DNA of 64,000 nucleotides from CATOSP01 sp965205385 (GTDB lineage: Bacteria > Chloroflexota > Dehalococcoidia > Lucifugimonadales > UBA3495): assembly GCA_965205385.1 (NCBI GenBank), contig CBDBGS010000005.1, positions 124,001-188,000 on the forward strand, written 5' to 3'. Below the pieces are notes generated by a model. The model saw only the letters and a program-made list of their open reading frames with translations. It was not told the DNA's origin and did not search any database. The position numbers were made by a program, and so were the translations under genes. Positions 1-8,291 of this stretch are shown piece after piece; positions within the stretch are counted from its first letter, which is position 1, and every line of letters begins with the position of its first letter.

Positions 1-28
1 GCTTCACGGGCTTCCCTGTGTAGGTCAT
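1..28 (-). CDS. Start of a gene running off the left edge (unknown product)
   Basis: On the minus strand an ATG at 28-26 opens a frame beginning MTYTGKPVK that continues past the left edge. It is preceded five bases upstream by a strong Shine-Dalgarno sequence, GGAGGG (plus-strand ccctcc at 34-39). The nine visible codons do not allow a family assignment. The 150 bases further upstream, up to the end of the toxin gene, show no other gene. Confidence 0.4.
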
Positions 29-182
29 GCTAGCCCTCCGCTTTCCATATCACGGTCGTGGCCATTCTATAACGCTAGAGGCTGCATCTCCAATGGGCCG
101 AACCATAGGCAGGCAGGCTTGTCTCCACGTTGTTATGCCATGCTAATCCGCTAGTTTGAATGCACTTGTCAGCGGAGAGCCT

Positions 183-584
183 CTATCCTCGGATTTCCAG
201 TCCATCACTCGGAAACCGCTGGTCAAACGAGTAGATTACCTCAATTCCAGCCGTGCGAGCCTCCGCCCAAATCATTGCATCCGCCACGTTGACCCTTCCA
301 GAGTCGCGGCACATCCGAAGTCCTTGGATTAAGAACTCTTTATCGACACCGTGAGGCACGATATTTTCCTTCAACAAGAAGTCGATCAGTTGGTCAATTA
401 ACCGGCCTCTCGGAATCCCGTACAATCTGTTAAGCACAAAATAGACCTCTGCCAGAGACACGGTGGTGATACAAAGCCTACTGGTTTGATCGATTATCTC
501 AGCGGCCCGGTCAGCCTGGTCTGGTGGGTCTCCAATGAGGTAGCGAACCAGAACATTAGAATCAAGGAACGCCAGCTCGGTCAT
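183..584 (-). CDS. PIN-domain ribonuclease toxin (VapC-like)
   Basis: 133 residues, the usual size for a VapC-type PIN toxin. The acidic residues expected for the metal site are visible: Asp8 in FLDSNVLVRYL, Glu46 in SLAEVYF, the Asp in VADAMIWAEA near residue 101 and the Asp in YSFDQRF near 119. Such proteins cleave RNA, often tRNA or rRNA, and are neutralised by a cognate antitoxin. The gene starts inside the stop codon of the upstream AbrB-type gene (ATGA overlap, 581-584), the typical translationally coupled antitoxin-toxin order. The target RNA cannot be read from the sequence. Confidence 0.88.
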   Translation of the reverse strand: MTELAFLDSNVLVRYLIGDPPDQADRAAEIIDQTSRLCITTVSLAEVYFVLNRLYGIPRGRLIDQLIDFLLKENIVPHGVDKEFLIQGLRMCRDSGRVNVADAMIWAEARTAGIEVIYSFDQRFPSDGLEIRG

Positions 585-853
585 GCTCTACTCTTATCTT
601 CGCGCTCCTTGGCCGCCCGAGTCCACGCGCGCGCTCTGATTTCCTCCCAATCCAGTCCCTCCGCTAGCGAAGGGTCGATAAATCGCTGTAAACTTCCCTT
701 CAATGAGCGATTGTGCTCCGGTTGGATGAAGTATATTTCCACATGGCCGTCCACTAGACGCTGACTAACGCGCCAGCCTGGTTCTATGCCGAGTTGATCG
801 CGAATTTTTTTTGATATCACAATCTGGCCCTTCGAACCAACAATGCCCGCCAT
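581..853 (-). CDS. AbrB/SpoVT-fold antitoxin
   Basis: About 90 residues when started at the ATG at 853, which has GGAG seven bases upstream; longer in-frame starts at 865 and 892 lack a comparable ribosome site. The N-terminus (GSKGQIVISKKIRDQLGI) is the swapped-hairpin AbrB DNA-binding motif. The charged C-terminal tail (WEEIRARAWTRAAKERE) is the likely toxin-binding segment. The gene lies directly before the PIN toxin with a 4-bp overlap. As in other such pairs it probably represses its own promoter, which here contains two short inverted repeats. Confidence 0.85.
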   Translation of the reverse strand: MAGIVGSKGQIVISKKIRDQLGIEPGWRVSQRLVDGHVEIYFIQPEHNRSLKGSLQRFIDPSLAEGLDWEEIRARAWTRAAKEREDKSRA

Positions 854-891
854 TTCACACTCCATTAAAATAGTATTACTTAATACATGCA

Positions 892-919
892 ATTATACTG
901 CATGCGCCTGAACTGGCAA
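892..919 (-). promoter_or_regulatory. Sigma70-type promoter of the toxin-antitoxin pair with overlapping palindromes
   Basis: On the minus strand TTGCCA (919-914) and a perfect TATAAT (897-892) are separated by 16 bases and lie about 40 bases before the antitoxin start at 853. The -10 box sits between the arms CATGCA and TGCATG (886-904). A second inverted repeat, GTATTA-2-TAATAC, lies at 873-886. Palindromes across the start site fit autoregulation by the AbrB-type antitoxin; this is inference. Confidence 0.6.
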
Positions 920-947
920 TTTCACCCAACCAAGAGGCAACCACCGC

Positions 948-2018
948 ATGTGGGAAGCTAACGAAAGTAACCTGGAATCAATCGCTATCGGCGCCGGGAT
1001 CCTTGGGACCGGCGGAGGCGGCAACCCTTACATTGGGCAGCTAAGGGCGCGTCAGGCCATAAGAGAGCATGGCCCGGTGACCGTTCTTGCCCCTGAAGAG
1101 TTGCCGGATGACGCCCGCGTGATTTGCGTCGGCGGCATTGGCGCGCCTACGGTGGGCATCGAAAAGGTCCGCGACCTTCAAGCGTATTATGCGTTGCGAG
1201 CCATCGAGGACTTCACCGGCATTATCGCGACGGCCCTGATCTCCAACGAGATCGGCGGCAGCAACTCGGTCGAACCCCTCATCCCGGCCGCGATTGCCGG
1301 GCTGCCGGTGGTGGACGCCGACGGCATGGGCCGCGCCTTTCCCGAGTTCCAGATGAAGACTTTCTTTGTCTACGGCGTACCCTTTTGCCCCATGGCCATC
1401 GCCGACGAGAAGGGCAACAAAGTCGTCATCCCGGAAACCATTAGCGCCAGATGGGCCGAACGGCTCGCCCGGGCGATGACGGTTCAGATGGGCTGCGTCG
1501 CCTGCTACGCCGTAGCCCCGATGACCACCGAGCAGGTGCGACGCACCGCGGTCCTCCACACTCTTTCGTTGGCGCGGGACCTGGGAGACGCCGTCAAGAC
1601 GGCCCAGACCCGGAACGAAGACCCCTTAGAGGCAATCCTCTCCACCTGTCCGGGCAAGGTCCTATTTGGCGGGAAAGTGGTGGACCTGGACCGGCGTACA
1701 ACCGCCGGGTTCGCCAGGGGCAGCGTGTCCCTAAACGGCCTGGCCAGTTTCCAGGGAGAACGGATGGTCATCGAGTTCCAAAACGAGAACTTGATCGCCC
1801 GCAGAGAAGGTCAGAAGGTGTGCATCGTGCCCGACCTGATCTGCGTCGTGGACACGGAGACCGGGAATCCCGTGACCACCGAGCTATTGCGGTACGGGCT
1901 CAGGGTGACGGTGTTGGGATTCCCCGCGCCCGGGCATTGGACAACTCCCGAAGGGCTGGCAGTCGCTGGGCCCCGCGCGTTCGGCTACGATGAAGACTAC
2001 ACCCCATTGGTGTTGTGA
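948..2018 (+). CDS. DUF917 family protein
   Basis: 356 residues. The N-terminal GAGILGTGGGGNPYIG and the later NEIGGSNSVEPL are typical of DUF917 proteins, which usually lie next to or fused with hydantoinase/oxoprolinase-type proteins. Some members carry an S-methyl-thiohydantoin desulfurase-type domain. The biochemical role is not established. The downstream hydantoinase-like gene begins 13 bases after this stop, so the two are surely one operon and probably act on the same cyclic amide or thiohydantoin-like substrate. Start is the ATG at 948. Confidence 0.87.
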   Translation: MWEANESNLESIAIGAGILGTGGGGNPYIGQLRARQAIREHGPVTVLAPEELPDDARVICVGGIGAPTVGIEKVRDLQAYYALRAIEDFTGIIATALISNEIGGSNSVEPLIPAAIAGLPVVDADGMGRAFPEFQMKTFFVYGVPFCPMAIADEKGNKVVIPETISARWAERLARAMTVQMGCVACYAVAPMTTEQVRRTAVLHTLSLARDLGDAVKTAQTRNEDPLEAILSTCPGKVLFGGKVVDLDRRTTAGFARGSVSLNGLASFQGERMVIEFQNENLIARREGQKVCIVPDLICVVDTETGNPVTTELLRYGLRVTVLGFPAPGHWTTPEGLAVAGPRAFGYDEDYTPLVL

Positions 2019-2031
2019 CGAGGCGAAATAC

Positions 2032-3570
2032 GTGAGGATCGGAATCGACGTCGGCGGCACCAACACCGACGCGGCCTTGATGGACGGCAGGGAACTGGTG
2101 GGCCGGGCGAAGGTGCCCACTACCCAGGATGTGACTACCGGTATCCTCTACGCCCTGCGGGAGGTGCTTGCCCAACACAGCGCGAACACGGACGTCAGCG
2201 CCGTCATGCTCGGCACAACCCATTTCACGAACGCCCTGCTGGAGCAGCGGGGGCTCGCCCCAACCGCGGTGGTGCGCCTGGCTCTGCCAGCAACCAGTCT
2301 ACTTCCGCCCTTGGTGGATTGGCCGGTGTCCTTGAAGGACGCCATTGGCGGCTCGGCGCACATGGTCCACGGCGGCCACGAATTTGACGGACGGGAGATC
2401 TCCGGACTCGATCCTTCCGAGTTGCGGGAGTTTGCGCGAGGTCTGGAACAGGCAGGGGTCAGGGCGGTCGCGGTGTCCGGCGTATTCTCCCCTGTGAACA
2501 CCAGTCACGAATCATCCGCCGCCGCAATCATCCGCGAAGAAGCCCCAAATATCCGGGTAACCATGTCCCACGAGAACGGACGCATCGGCCTCCTGGAAAG
2601 AGAGAACGCCGCGACTCTCAACGCCTGCTTGGGTGAATTGGCAGCCCGGACCATCCGCGGCATAGAGACCGCCTTGGAAGAACTGGACCTCCAAGTCCCT
2701 CTGTACCTGAGCCAGAACGACGGGACCCTGATGGACGCTTCATTCGCCGCACGGTTCCCGGTGCTTACCATCGCCTCCGGCCCCACCAACAGCATGAGGG
2801 GAGCGGCGTTCCTGTCCGGAGAGGGCAGCGCCATTGTCGTGGACGTTGGCGGAACGTCATCGGACGTGGGCGCGCTGGTCAGGGGATTCCCCAGGGAGGC
2901 CGGCGCCGCTGTTTCCATCGCCGGGGTCCGGACAAACTTCAGAATGCCGGACGTTCTCTCCATCGCCCTGGGCGGAGGCAGCCTGGTCCAGCAGGAACCG
3001 TTGCGGATAGGCCCCGAAAGTGTTGGCTACCGGCTGCAGGATGAGGCCTTGGTCTTCGGCGGGAACACGCTCACCACAACGGATATCGCCGTTGCCGGTG
3101 GGAGGGCGGCCATCGGTAGGGCCGAGGCAGTTAAGAGCCTGCCGCAGGCCCTGGTCCAATCCGTTTTGAGGGAAATTCAGGAACGAATTGAGACAGCCGT
3201 GGACCAGGTAAAGTTAAGCTCAGCTCCGGTGACCATCGTCCTGGTCGGAGGTGGCGGCATTCTCGTCCCGAACGACCTGGCGGGAGCGTCTAGCGTGGTG
3301 CGCCCACCCAACTCAGACGTAGCCAACGCCATCGGCGCGGCCATAGCCCAGGTCAGTGGACAGGTGGAGCGAGTCTACTCCCTGGAGGAGACAGGCAGAG
3401 ACGAAGCCCTGTCCTCAGCCCGTGCCGAGGCGGTGTCCCGAGCGGTAACCGCGGGGGCGGACCCCGCCACGGTGGAGATAGTTGAACTCGACGAGATTCC
3501 CCTAACCTACCTGCCCAGCAACGCGACCCTGGTTCGAGTGAAGGCCGCCGGTGACCTGGCAGGAGAGTAG
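2032..3570 (+). CDS. Hydantoinase/oxoprolinase family protein (HyuA-like)
   Basis: 512 residues from a GTG at 2032. An upstream ATG at 1990 would overlap DUF917 by 29 bases and add 14 unrelated residues, whereas VRIGIDVGGTNTDA from the GTG is the expected N-terminus. The protein has two actin-like ATPase motifs: DVGGTNTDA near residue 5 and VDVGGTSSDVG near residue 285, with GGGGILVP near the C-terminus. These enzymes open five-membered cyclic amides with ATP. Pairing with DUF917, and not with HyuB, suggests a non-classical substrate. It ends 7 bases before a convergent SDR gene. Confidence 0.87.
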   Translation: MRIGIDVGGTNTDAALMDGRELVGRAKVPTTQDVTTGILYALREVLAQHSANTDVSAVMLGTTHFTNALLEQRGLAPTAVVRLALPATSLLPPLVDWPVSLKDAIGGSAHMVHGGHEFDGREISGLDPSELREFARGLEQAGVRAVAVSGVFSPVNTSHESSAAAIIREEAPNIRVTMSHENGRIGLLERENAATLNACLGELAARTIRGIETALEELDLQVPLYLSQNDGTLMDASFAARFPVLTIASGPTNSMRGAAFLSGEGSAIVVDVGGTSSDVGALVRGFPREAGAAVSIAGVRTNFRMPDVLSIALGGGSLVQQEPLRIGPESVGYRLQDEALVFGGNTLTTTDIAVAGGRAAIGRAEAVKSLPQALVQSVLREIQERIETAVDQVKLSSAPVTIVLVGGGGILVPNDLAGASSVVRPPNSDVANAIGAAIAQVSGQVERVYSLEETGRDEALSSARAEAVSRAVTAGADPATVEIVELDEIPLTYLPSNATLVRVKAAGDLAGE

Positions 3571-3577
3571 CCTGTAG

Positions 3578-4393
3578 CTAGAACCTCGCCTGCTGGTTGA
3601 TAGTGTTGTAGGTGACCGGGCTGGTAATGGTAAGTCCCGCGTCGACCGGCAGCACCACCCCTGTTACCCAGCGCGCCTCATCGCTTGCCAGGAATACCGC
3701 CGCGTGGGCAACGTCCCAGGCAGTGCCCTCGGTACCCAGAGGAGCCGCGCTTCTCCGGTTCTCCCGCATCGACTCATCCATACGCGGCGCGGTCATAGGA
3801 GTGTAAAGCAAGCCGGGAGCGATGCAATTTACCCTGACGTTGTCCTTTCCGTGGTCCGCCGCCATTGAATAGGTCAGGCCCACGACCGCCGACTTGGTGG
3901 TTGTGTATGGGGTCTGAGAGTGGGCTCTTAGTCCCGCGATGGAAGAGATGTTGATGATAGAGCCGCCTCCGGTCTCTATCATTTTGGGAATGGCTGCCCC
4001 GCTGGCCAGGATCATGCTCTTCAAGTTGACCGCGATGATAAGGTCCCAGTCCGCTTCGGAGGTATCAACCACCGTGCCCCGCCGTGACATGCCAACGTTG
4101 TTGTCAAGTATGTCCAACCGGCCGTAGAGGTCCACGGCGGCGTCGACCATTGCCTGGCACTCCCCAGCGTTGGTAACGTCAGCCTGAAACGCCGATGCCA
4201 CGCCACCTTCTTCGCGTATCATGGCCAGGGTCTCTTCGGCCCGTTCCATCACGGCGTCCGCAAGGAGAACACTAGCCCCTTCCCTTGAAAACAGCATAGC
4301 GGTAGCTCTTCCGTTGCCGATTCCGGGGCCGCTGGAACCGGCGCCTGTGACGATGGCCACCTTGCCTTCGAGTCTGGGACGTCGTTCCGGCAT
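3578..4393 (-). CDS. SDR family NAD(P)-dependent oxidoreductase
   Basis: 271 residues from the ATG at 4393, chosen because GGAGAG lies at good distance; the ATG at 4399 directly abuts it. It is a classical short-chain dehydrogenase: TGAGSSGPGIGNGRA dinucleotide loop, NNVG, and the catalytic Ser and YTTTK around residues 150-165. The C-terminal TGVVLPVDAG is typical. Substrate is unknown. It converges with the hydantoinase gene and has its own non-coding upstream region that contains a dispersed repeat. Confidence 0.88.
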   Translation of the reverse strand: MPERRPRLEGKVAIVTGAGSSGPGIGNGRATAMLFSREGASVLLADAVMERAEETLAMIREEGGVASAFQADVTNAGECQAMVDAAVDLYGRLDILDNNVGMSRRGTVVDTSEADWDLIIAVNLKSMILASGAAIPKMIETGGGSIINISSIAGLRAHSQTPYTTTKSAVVGLTYSMAADHGKDNVRVNCIAPGLLYTPMTAPRMDESMRENRRSAAPLGTEGTAWDVAHAAVFLASDEARWVTGVVLPVDAGLTITSPVTYNTINQQARF

Positions 4394-4477
4394 AATCATC
4401 TCTCCGAGTGACCCTCAAAGATTCTTCAGCTCAAGTACCATCCATTATGTCTCGCCGGTTGTCAAGAATACCCGTAA

Positions 4478-4610
4478 CGGGTCCAGGGTCTTTCGATGGT
4501 CCGTCTGAACTGTGATTTCTCTGATTTCGGGATTCGGATGATTTCCAATCATATAAATCCCGAAATCCTGTGAATCCCGGTTCGGACAATTGGGCCGATA
4601 ATCGAATGAC
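4478..4610. repeat. Dispersed palindromic repeat, copy 1
   Basis: The core at 4503-4587 begins GTCTGAACTGTGATTT and ends CCGGTTCGGAC. The inner arms gatttcgggatt and aatcccgaaatc pair. Flanks are shared with copy 4 (49471-49598) in reverse orientation: ccagggtctttcgatggtcc on one side and attgggccgataatcgaatgaccc on the other. Four more copies occur in this window. Confidence 0.85.
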
Positions 4611-4688
4611 CCTAGAGACGGGTCACGCGTGGTCTTCAAAGCGCCCGGCTGACATTACCGGGGTGTTTCAATAGTCAGTCACACAAAG

Positions 4689-4708
4689 CCCCCTTTCGGA
4701 AAAGGGGG
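4689..4708. repeat. Hairpin CCCCCTTT/AAAGGGGG in non-coding DNA
   Basis: A perfect 8-bp stem with a 4-base loop (cgga), followed by ttgggggatttcccc, which can pair with the same G-run. It resembles scattered repeat hairpins and not a terminator, as no T-tract follows. The sequence cggctgacattacc occurs twice nearby (about 4652 and 4855). Nothing else is recognisable between 4611 and 4930. Confidence 0.5.
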
Positions 4709-4932
4709 TTGGGGGATTTCCCCTGTTGCCGCCCAGAACTAAATAACACTTAGCGGGTCTGGCAGGGTACCCCTACTTAGCTTCAAGGAAGGGGACCGGG
4801 ACCAACTATTGACGATTTCAGCGCACTCAGACCCGAGCGACGGACAAAAAGCCCACGGCTGACATTACCACATAGATGGCATCCCATCCGGTCTCGTATT
4901 ATACTGGCATCTGGAGCGCTAGGAGTCTGAAG

Positions 4933-5119
4933 ATGGCGTTGGAGCAAAGAGTTAGAAGGCGCTTATTAGCAGGTCGACCGGCGACTCGATGAACTAAGCC
5001 GGTCCATCGAATCTCTTCGTGCGGAGATGAATAACAGGTTCAACAACGTCTATGTTTTGATTGGTGGCTCTTGGGTAACCATAATGGTAGCTATAATAGG
5101 TCTGTATATCAAAGGCTGA
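4933..5119 (+). pseudogene. Frameshifted small coiled-coil membrane protein
   Basis: An ATG at 4933 opens MALEQRVRRR and stops after 19 codons. One frame over, from about 4970 to the TGA at 5117, the sequence reads RRLDELSRSIESLRAEMNNR and then a hydrophobic stretch, VLIGGSWVTIMVAIIGLYI, and KG at the end. Together these are a short heptad coiled coil plus one C-terminal membrane helix, the same layout as the intact gene at 14861-15172. An in-frame TAG at 4967 and the frame change show the reading frame is broken. Confidence 0.55.
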
Positions 5120-5144
5120 GGGAGACACTTCGTAGTAGAAAAGT

Positions 5145-6929
5145 ATGAATGAACCAATACGTTTGGGCGAAGATGTCGCCCTCTTTATTGACTGGGAGAA
5201 CTTCAAGATTAGCCTGGCCGTGGGACGCCGTCACCCAAACGTATCCGCACTCAAGGAAGAGGTTTCCAACCACGGACGTGTTGTCGTTGCGAAGGCTTAC
5301 GCCGACTGGGTGACCCGCGCCCCTGAACTGCGGGGTGCAAGCCAATTCATCAACGACCCTCCCGCGCTGTACTTGGCTGGAATCGACCCGGTTTACGTTC
5401 CCACCCGTTTGGCCACCGGCAATGGATCAAATGGCGAACCTGGACGGACCATCCGGGTCAAAAACAGCGTAGACGTCAAGATGACCGCCGACTGCATTGA
5501 GTGCGCCCACTCCTACCCCAACATACGTACTTTCGTGTTGGTGTCCGGCGACTCTGACTTCATCCATGTGATCAACGCCCTTCGGACAATGGGCAAGCGC
5601 GTGATTATCATCGGGGTGTCGTGGGCCACTTCACGCCGGTTATCCGACCAGGTCGACGAGCTGATCCTTTACGACGTCGACGTGGATACCGTCACCCCAC
5701 CGGAGCCTGTGCGGGCTGGAAACGGACGCACCGAAGCGCAACCTCGTCAGGCTACCGCCGCAGCCGCTACTGCCCCGATCACACCGGCCAGGATCGAACT
5801 TCCCCAGATCATCAGCACGATCGAGGAGATCGTCAGGGACGAACGCAAGGCCGGCGGGACGCCGTTGCTCACTTCGATCAAACAGAGGATAATGCGCCGA
5901 TTCCCGGAGTTCGACGAGAAAAAGGTCGGCTTCTCCGGATTCAAGAAGCTCATGTCCCGCGTCGCCGAAGAGGGCCAGATACGCCTCATCACCGCTGGAC
6001 TGGTTGACTGGGCAATCATGGCCGACGAGCCGGAACCGGACGAGGCTCACACCCGTTCGTCTCGAGCCTCATCTCCCCCGGCTACCAGGGGCAAGGGACG
6101 ACAAAGCGCAAGGAGCCAACCCGCCTCGGATGCGGTTGAAGCCGTTACCGAGGAAGAAACTCCCGTAATCGAGGAGACTCCAGCGGATGAGCGGGTTCTC
6201 GAAGCAGTGGCCAACGCAGATGAAGTCCCTGAACTCACGCCAGTCGTGGTGGAAGAGACTGCCGCCGCCTCCGGGGCAGAGGTTGAGACCGGCGTTGACA
6301 CCCCTGAGCCTCAGCCAGTAAACGAGGCTGAAACCATTCCGAGCGGTGCCGAGGCCGAACCGGCGCCTTTGCCAGTGGAACAACCCTCCGCAGACCTGGA
6401 CGCTCTTCTTGTCGAGGCGATGGCGGGCCTGGATTTGCCTTCTGGCCCGGACGACGGGCAGAACGGCCGAAGAATCGCCGACCTGATCGTGATGGCGGAC
6501 ACCCTGGAGGACCGCGGCGACGTGAGCCACGTTGCCTTCAACTTCCTGGTCACCGAAGTCTGCCAGGCATTGGACGAGGGGTTGAAAGCCGAACACGACG
6601 AGATCATCAACCGTTGGGGGACCGTGTATTCCAAGAGCTTCGTGACCAGGATGGTCCGGGGTCTAGGTAACGGCGAACTCTTCATCAAAGGCTGGTTCAA
6701 CGCTCCAGCAGAAGACGGGGGCCGTGCCCGGCGTTTGCGAACGTTCTACTTGAACCGGGAACACCCGCTGGTACAGGGCGTACTTCAATCCCGTTGGGAA
6801 CCCCAAGACGCCGCTCCCGTCAGCGCCGGAGAAACCAACGGCGTTGCAGCGGATGACGAAGTCCTTGACGCGGCTCCATCTGATGCCGAAGACACCGTCC
6901 TCACGAGCTTCTCCCCCGCAGACGTGTAG
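5145..6929 (+). CDS. NYN-domain ribonuclease with OST-HTH/LOTUS-type domain
   Basis: 594 residues. Residues about 10-185 form a NYN/LabA (DUF88) PIN-like nuclease domain, with metal-site acids in LFIDWENFK, SVDVKMTADC and VSGDSDF. Residues about 220-295 (IISTIEEIVRDER...RRFPEF) match the OST-HTH/LOTUS fold that binds RNA. A long acidic, Pro/Ala/Glu-rich linker (about 300-420) follows. A second helical domain spans about 430-560 and may be another LOTUS-like module. Bacterial proteins of this architecture are thought to process RNA. The gene stands alone and the target is unknown. Confidence 0.85.
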   Translation: MNEPIRLGEDVALFIDWENFKISLAVGRRHPNVSALKEEVSNHGRVVVAKAYADWVTRAPELRGASQFINDPPALYLAGIDPVYVPTRLATGNGSNGEPGRTIRVKNSVDVKMTADCIECAHSYPNIRTFVLVSGDSDFIHVINALRTMGKRVIIIGVSWATSRRLSDQVDELILYDVDVDTVTPPEPVRAGNGRTEAQPRQATAAAATAPITPARIELPQIISTIEEIVRDERKAGGTPLLTSIKQRIMRRFPEFDEKKVGFSGFKKLMSRVAEEGQIRLITAGLVDWAIMADEPEPDEAHTRSSRASSPPATRGKGRQSARSQPASDAVEAVTEEETPVIEETPADERVLEAVANADEVPELTPVVVEETAAASGAEVETGVDTPEPQPVNEAETIPSGAEAEPAPLPVEQPSADLDALLVEAMAGLDLPSGPDDGQNGRRIADLIVMADTLEDRGDVSHVAFNFLVTEVCQALDEGLKAEHDEIINRWGTVYSKSFVTRMVRGLGNGELFIKGWFNAPAEDGGRARRLRTFYLNREHPLVQGVLQSRWEPQDAAPVSAGETNGVAADDEVLDAAPSDAEDTVLTSFSPADV

Positions 6930-7010
6930 TCAGCGTCTGGGCCTCCTAGACTTCCTTTCCTCTGGCCTGCGCCGGGGCAAGCCTCCGTCGGCGTGAGCCG
7001 TTGGCTGACA

Positions 7011-8240
7011 CTACATGTCCAGGATTAGAGTGGACCAGCCGAAGTCCCTAGCTCCCAGTCCTTCCGCGGTATAGGGATGGTAATACTCCCTGAAGCCCGA
7101 CTTCTCGATACATCCCTGACTTCGCGTGACGATGGTGTCAGCCAGTTCCGGATAGCCATGCCTTCGCAGCGCGTGTGAAAGGAACCAGTTGGTGTTGATC
7201 CAGCTTGGGCCCCGCCAGATGAACCCCCTGGGATTTCCTGGCATAAACTTGGGGTCTGACGCCGGTACTGACGGGAGCGGATAGGGAGTCCAGAAGTGGT
7301 CCGGATTGGTCAACCATTGATCGACCAGCCGTTCAACGATTGGCCGCGGCAGGTCGTCAATGATCAGCGGCATCAGTGAGCTGATGGTGACTACTTTGAC
7401 GGGGGTCTCGGCAACCCCGGATAGGTCGAAGAACGCACCTGCTTCTTCGTCCCAGCATTTGGAGAGAAGCGCGTCGCGGGTTTTGTCTGCCTGCTGATTG
7501 AATTCCGCCGCCTCTGGAGCGTCACCTAGCAGCCTGGCCAGAGAGCGCAGACCCATCACGTAGATGGAGTTCACCAAGACGTCTTCGAAGTGGAATATGT
7601 CCGCCGCCAGGATCCGGTGATCGTCGCCCCGCATCGGCTCGTAGGCGGCGTAGACCTTTCTCAGGGCCTCGATGAATCCCTGGTTGCTTAGCTCCTCCAG
7701 TCCAAGAGCCTCGTCGTATTTGGGCGAGCAGTCAGTCCCCGCTTCCTCGGGCTGGATCACCGCGATAAGGCCGTCGTCGTCCGGGTCGCGGGCCGTTCGG
7801 AGCCAGCGGTAGAAGCCAGTCAGGACCGGAAGGGCCGCGTCCCGAAAGGCCACGTCTCCGGTAGCCTCGAATATTCGCTCAACGGTATAGGCGATGATGG
7901 GGGGCTGCATCGTGGAGCTGTAGTTGGGAGAGGTCATCCCGACGATGTTGCGGGCCAAGAAGTCCGGCTGCTTCTCCATCTCCCAGAAGATGATGTGGGG
8001 GATGAACCCGTTCGGGAGCGCGCCGCTCATCAGCGTGGTCATCTCCGCCTTGGCTTGCTCTTGGTCGAGATGCAGCAACGCGATGGCGTGGAAGCAAGAG
8101 TCCCAAAACCACTGGAACGGGTACCCGGTCAGCGAAGGGCACACAAAACTGTATTCCCTGCCGTTCCAATCGGCTACACCCCGCCTGAGATTGGTCAATA
8201 GAATATTGCGCGCGCCCGCTTCCAGCTCCTGCCGGTCCAT
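7011..8240 (-). CDS. GH63/MGH1-like glycoside hydrolase
   Basis: 409 residues with an (alpha/alpha)6-barrel signature: YPFQWFWDSCFHAIALL near the N-terminus and GFIWRGPSWINTNWFL near residue 330. This resembles mannosylglycerate/glucosylglycerate hydrolases and trehalase-like enzymes of the GH63/GH37 group. It would release a sugar from a small alpha-glucoside or mannoside, possibly the compatible solute glucosylglycerate; that substrate is inference. It lies 51 bases after a glycosyltransferase gene on the same strand, so synthesis and breakdown of the same compound are conceivable. No signal peptide, so cytoplasmic. Confidence 0.75.
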   Translation of the reverse strand: MDRQELEAGARNILLTNLRRGVADWNGREYSFVCPSLTGYPFQWFWDSCFHAIALLHLDQEQAKAEMTTLMSGALPNGFIPHIIFWEMEKQPDFLARNIVGMTSPNYSSTMQPPIIAYTVERIFEATGDVAFRDAALPVLTGFYRWLRTARDPDDDGLIAVIQPEEAGTDCSPKYDEALGLEELSNQGFIEALRKVYAAYEPMRGDDHRILAADIFHFEDVLVNSIYVMGLRSLARLLGDAPEAAEFNQQADKTRDALLSKCWDEEAGAFFDLSGVAETPVKVVTISSLMPLIIDDLPRPIVERLVDQWLTNPDHFWTPYPLPSVPASDPKFMPGNPRGFIWRGPSWINTNWFLSHALRRHGYPELADTIVTRSQGCIEKSGFREYYHPYTAEGLGARDFGWSTLILDM

Positions 8241-8291
8241 TTAATTCACCTCTCCGGAGACATTAGGCCCGAGAAAATCGTCGCCACAGGA

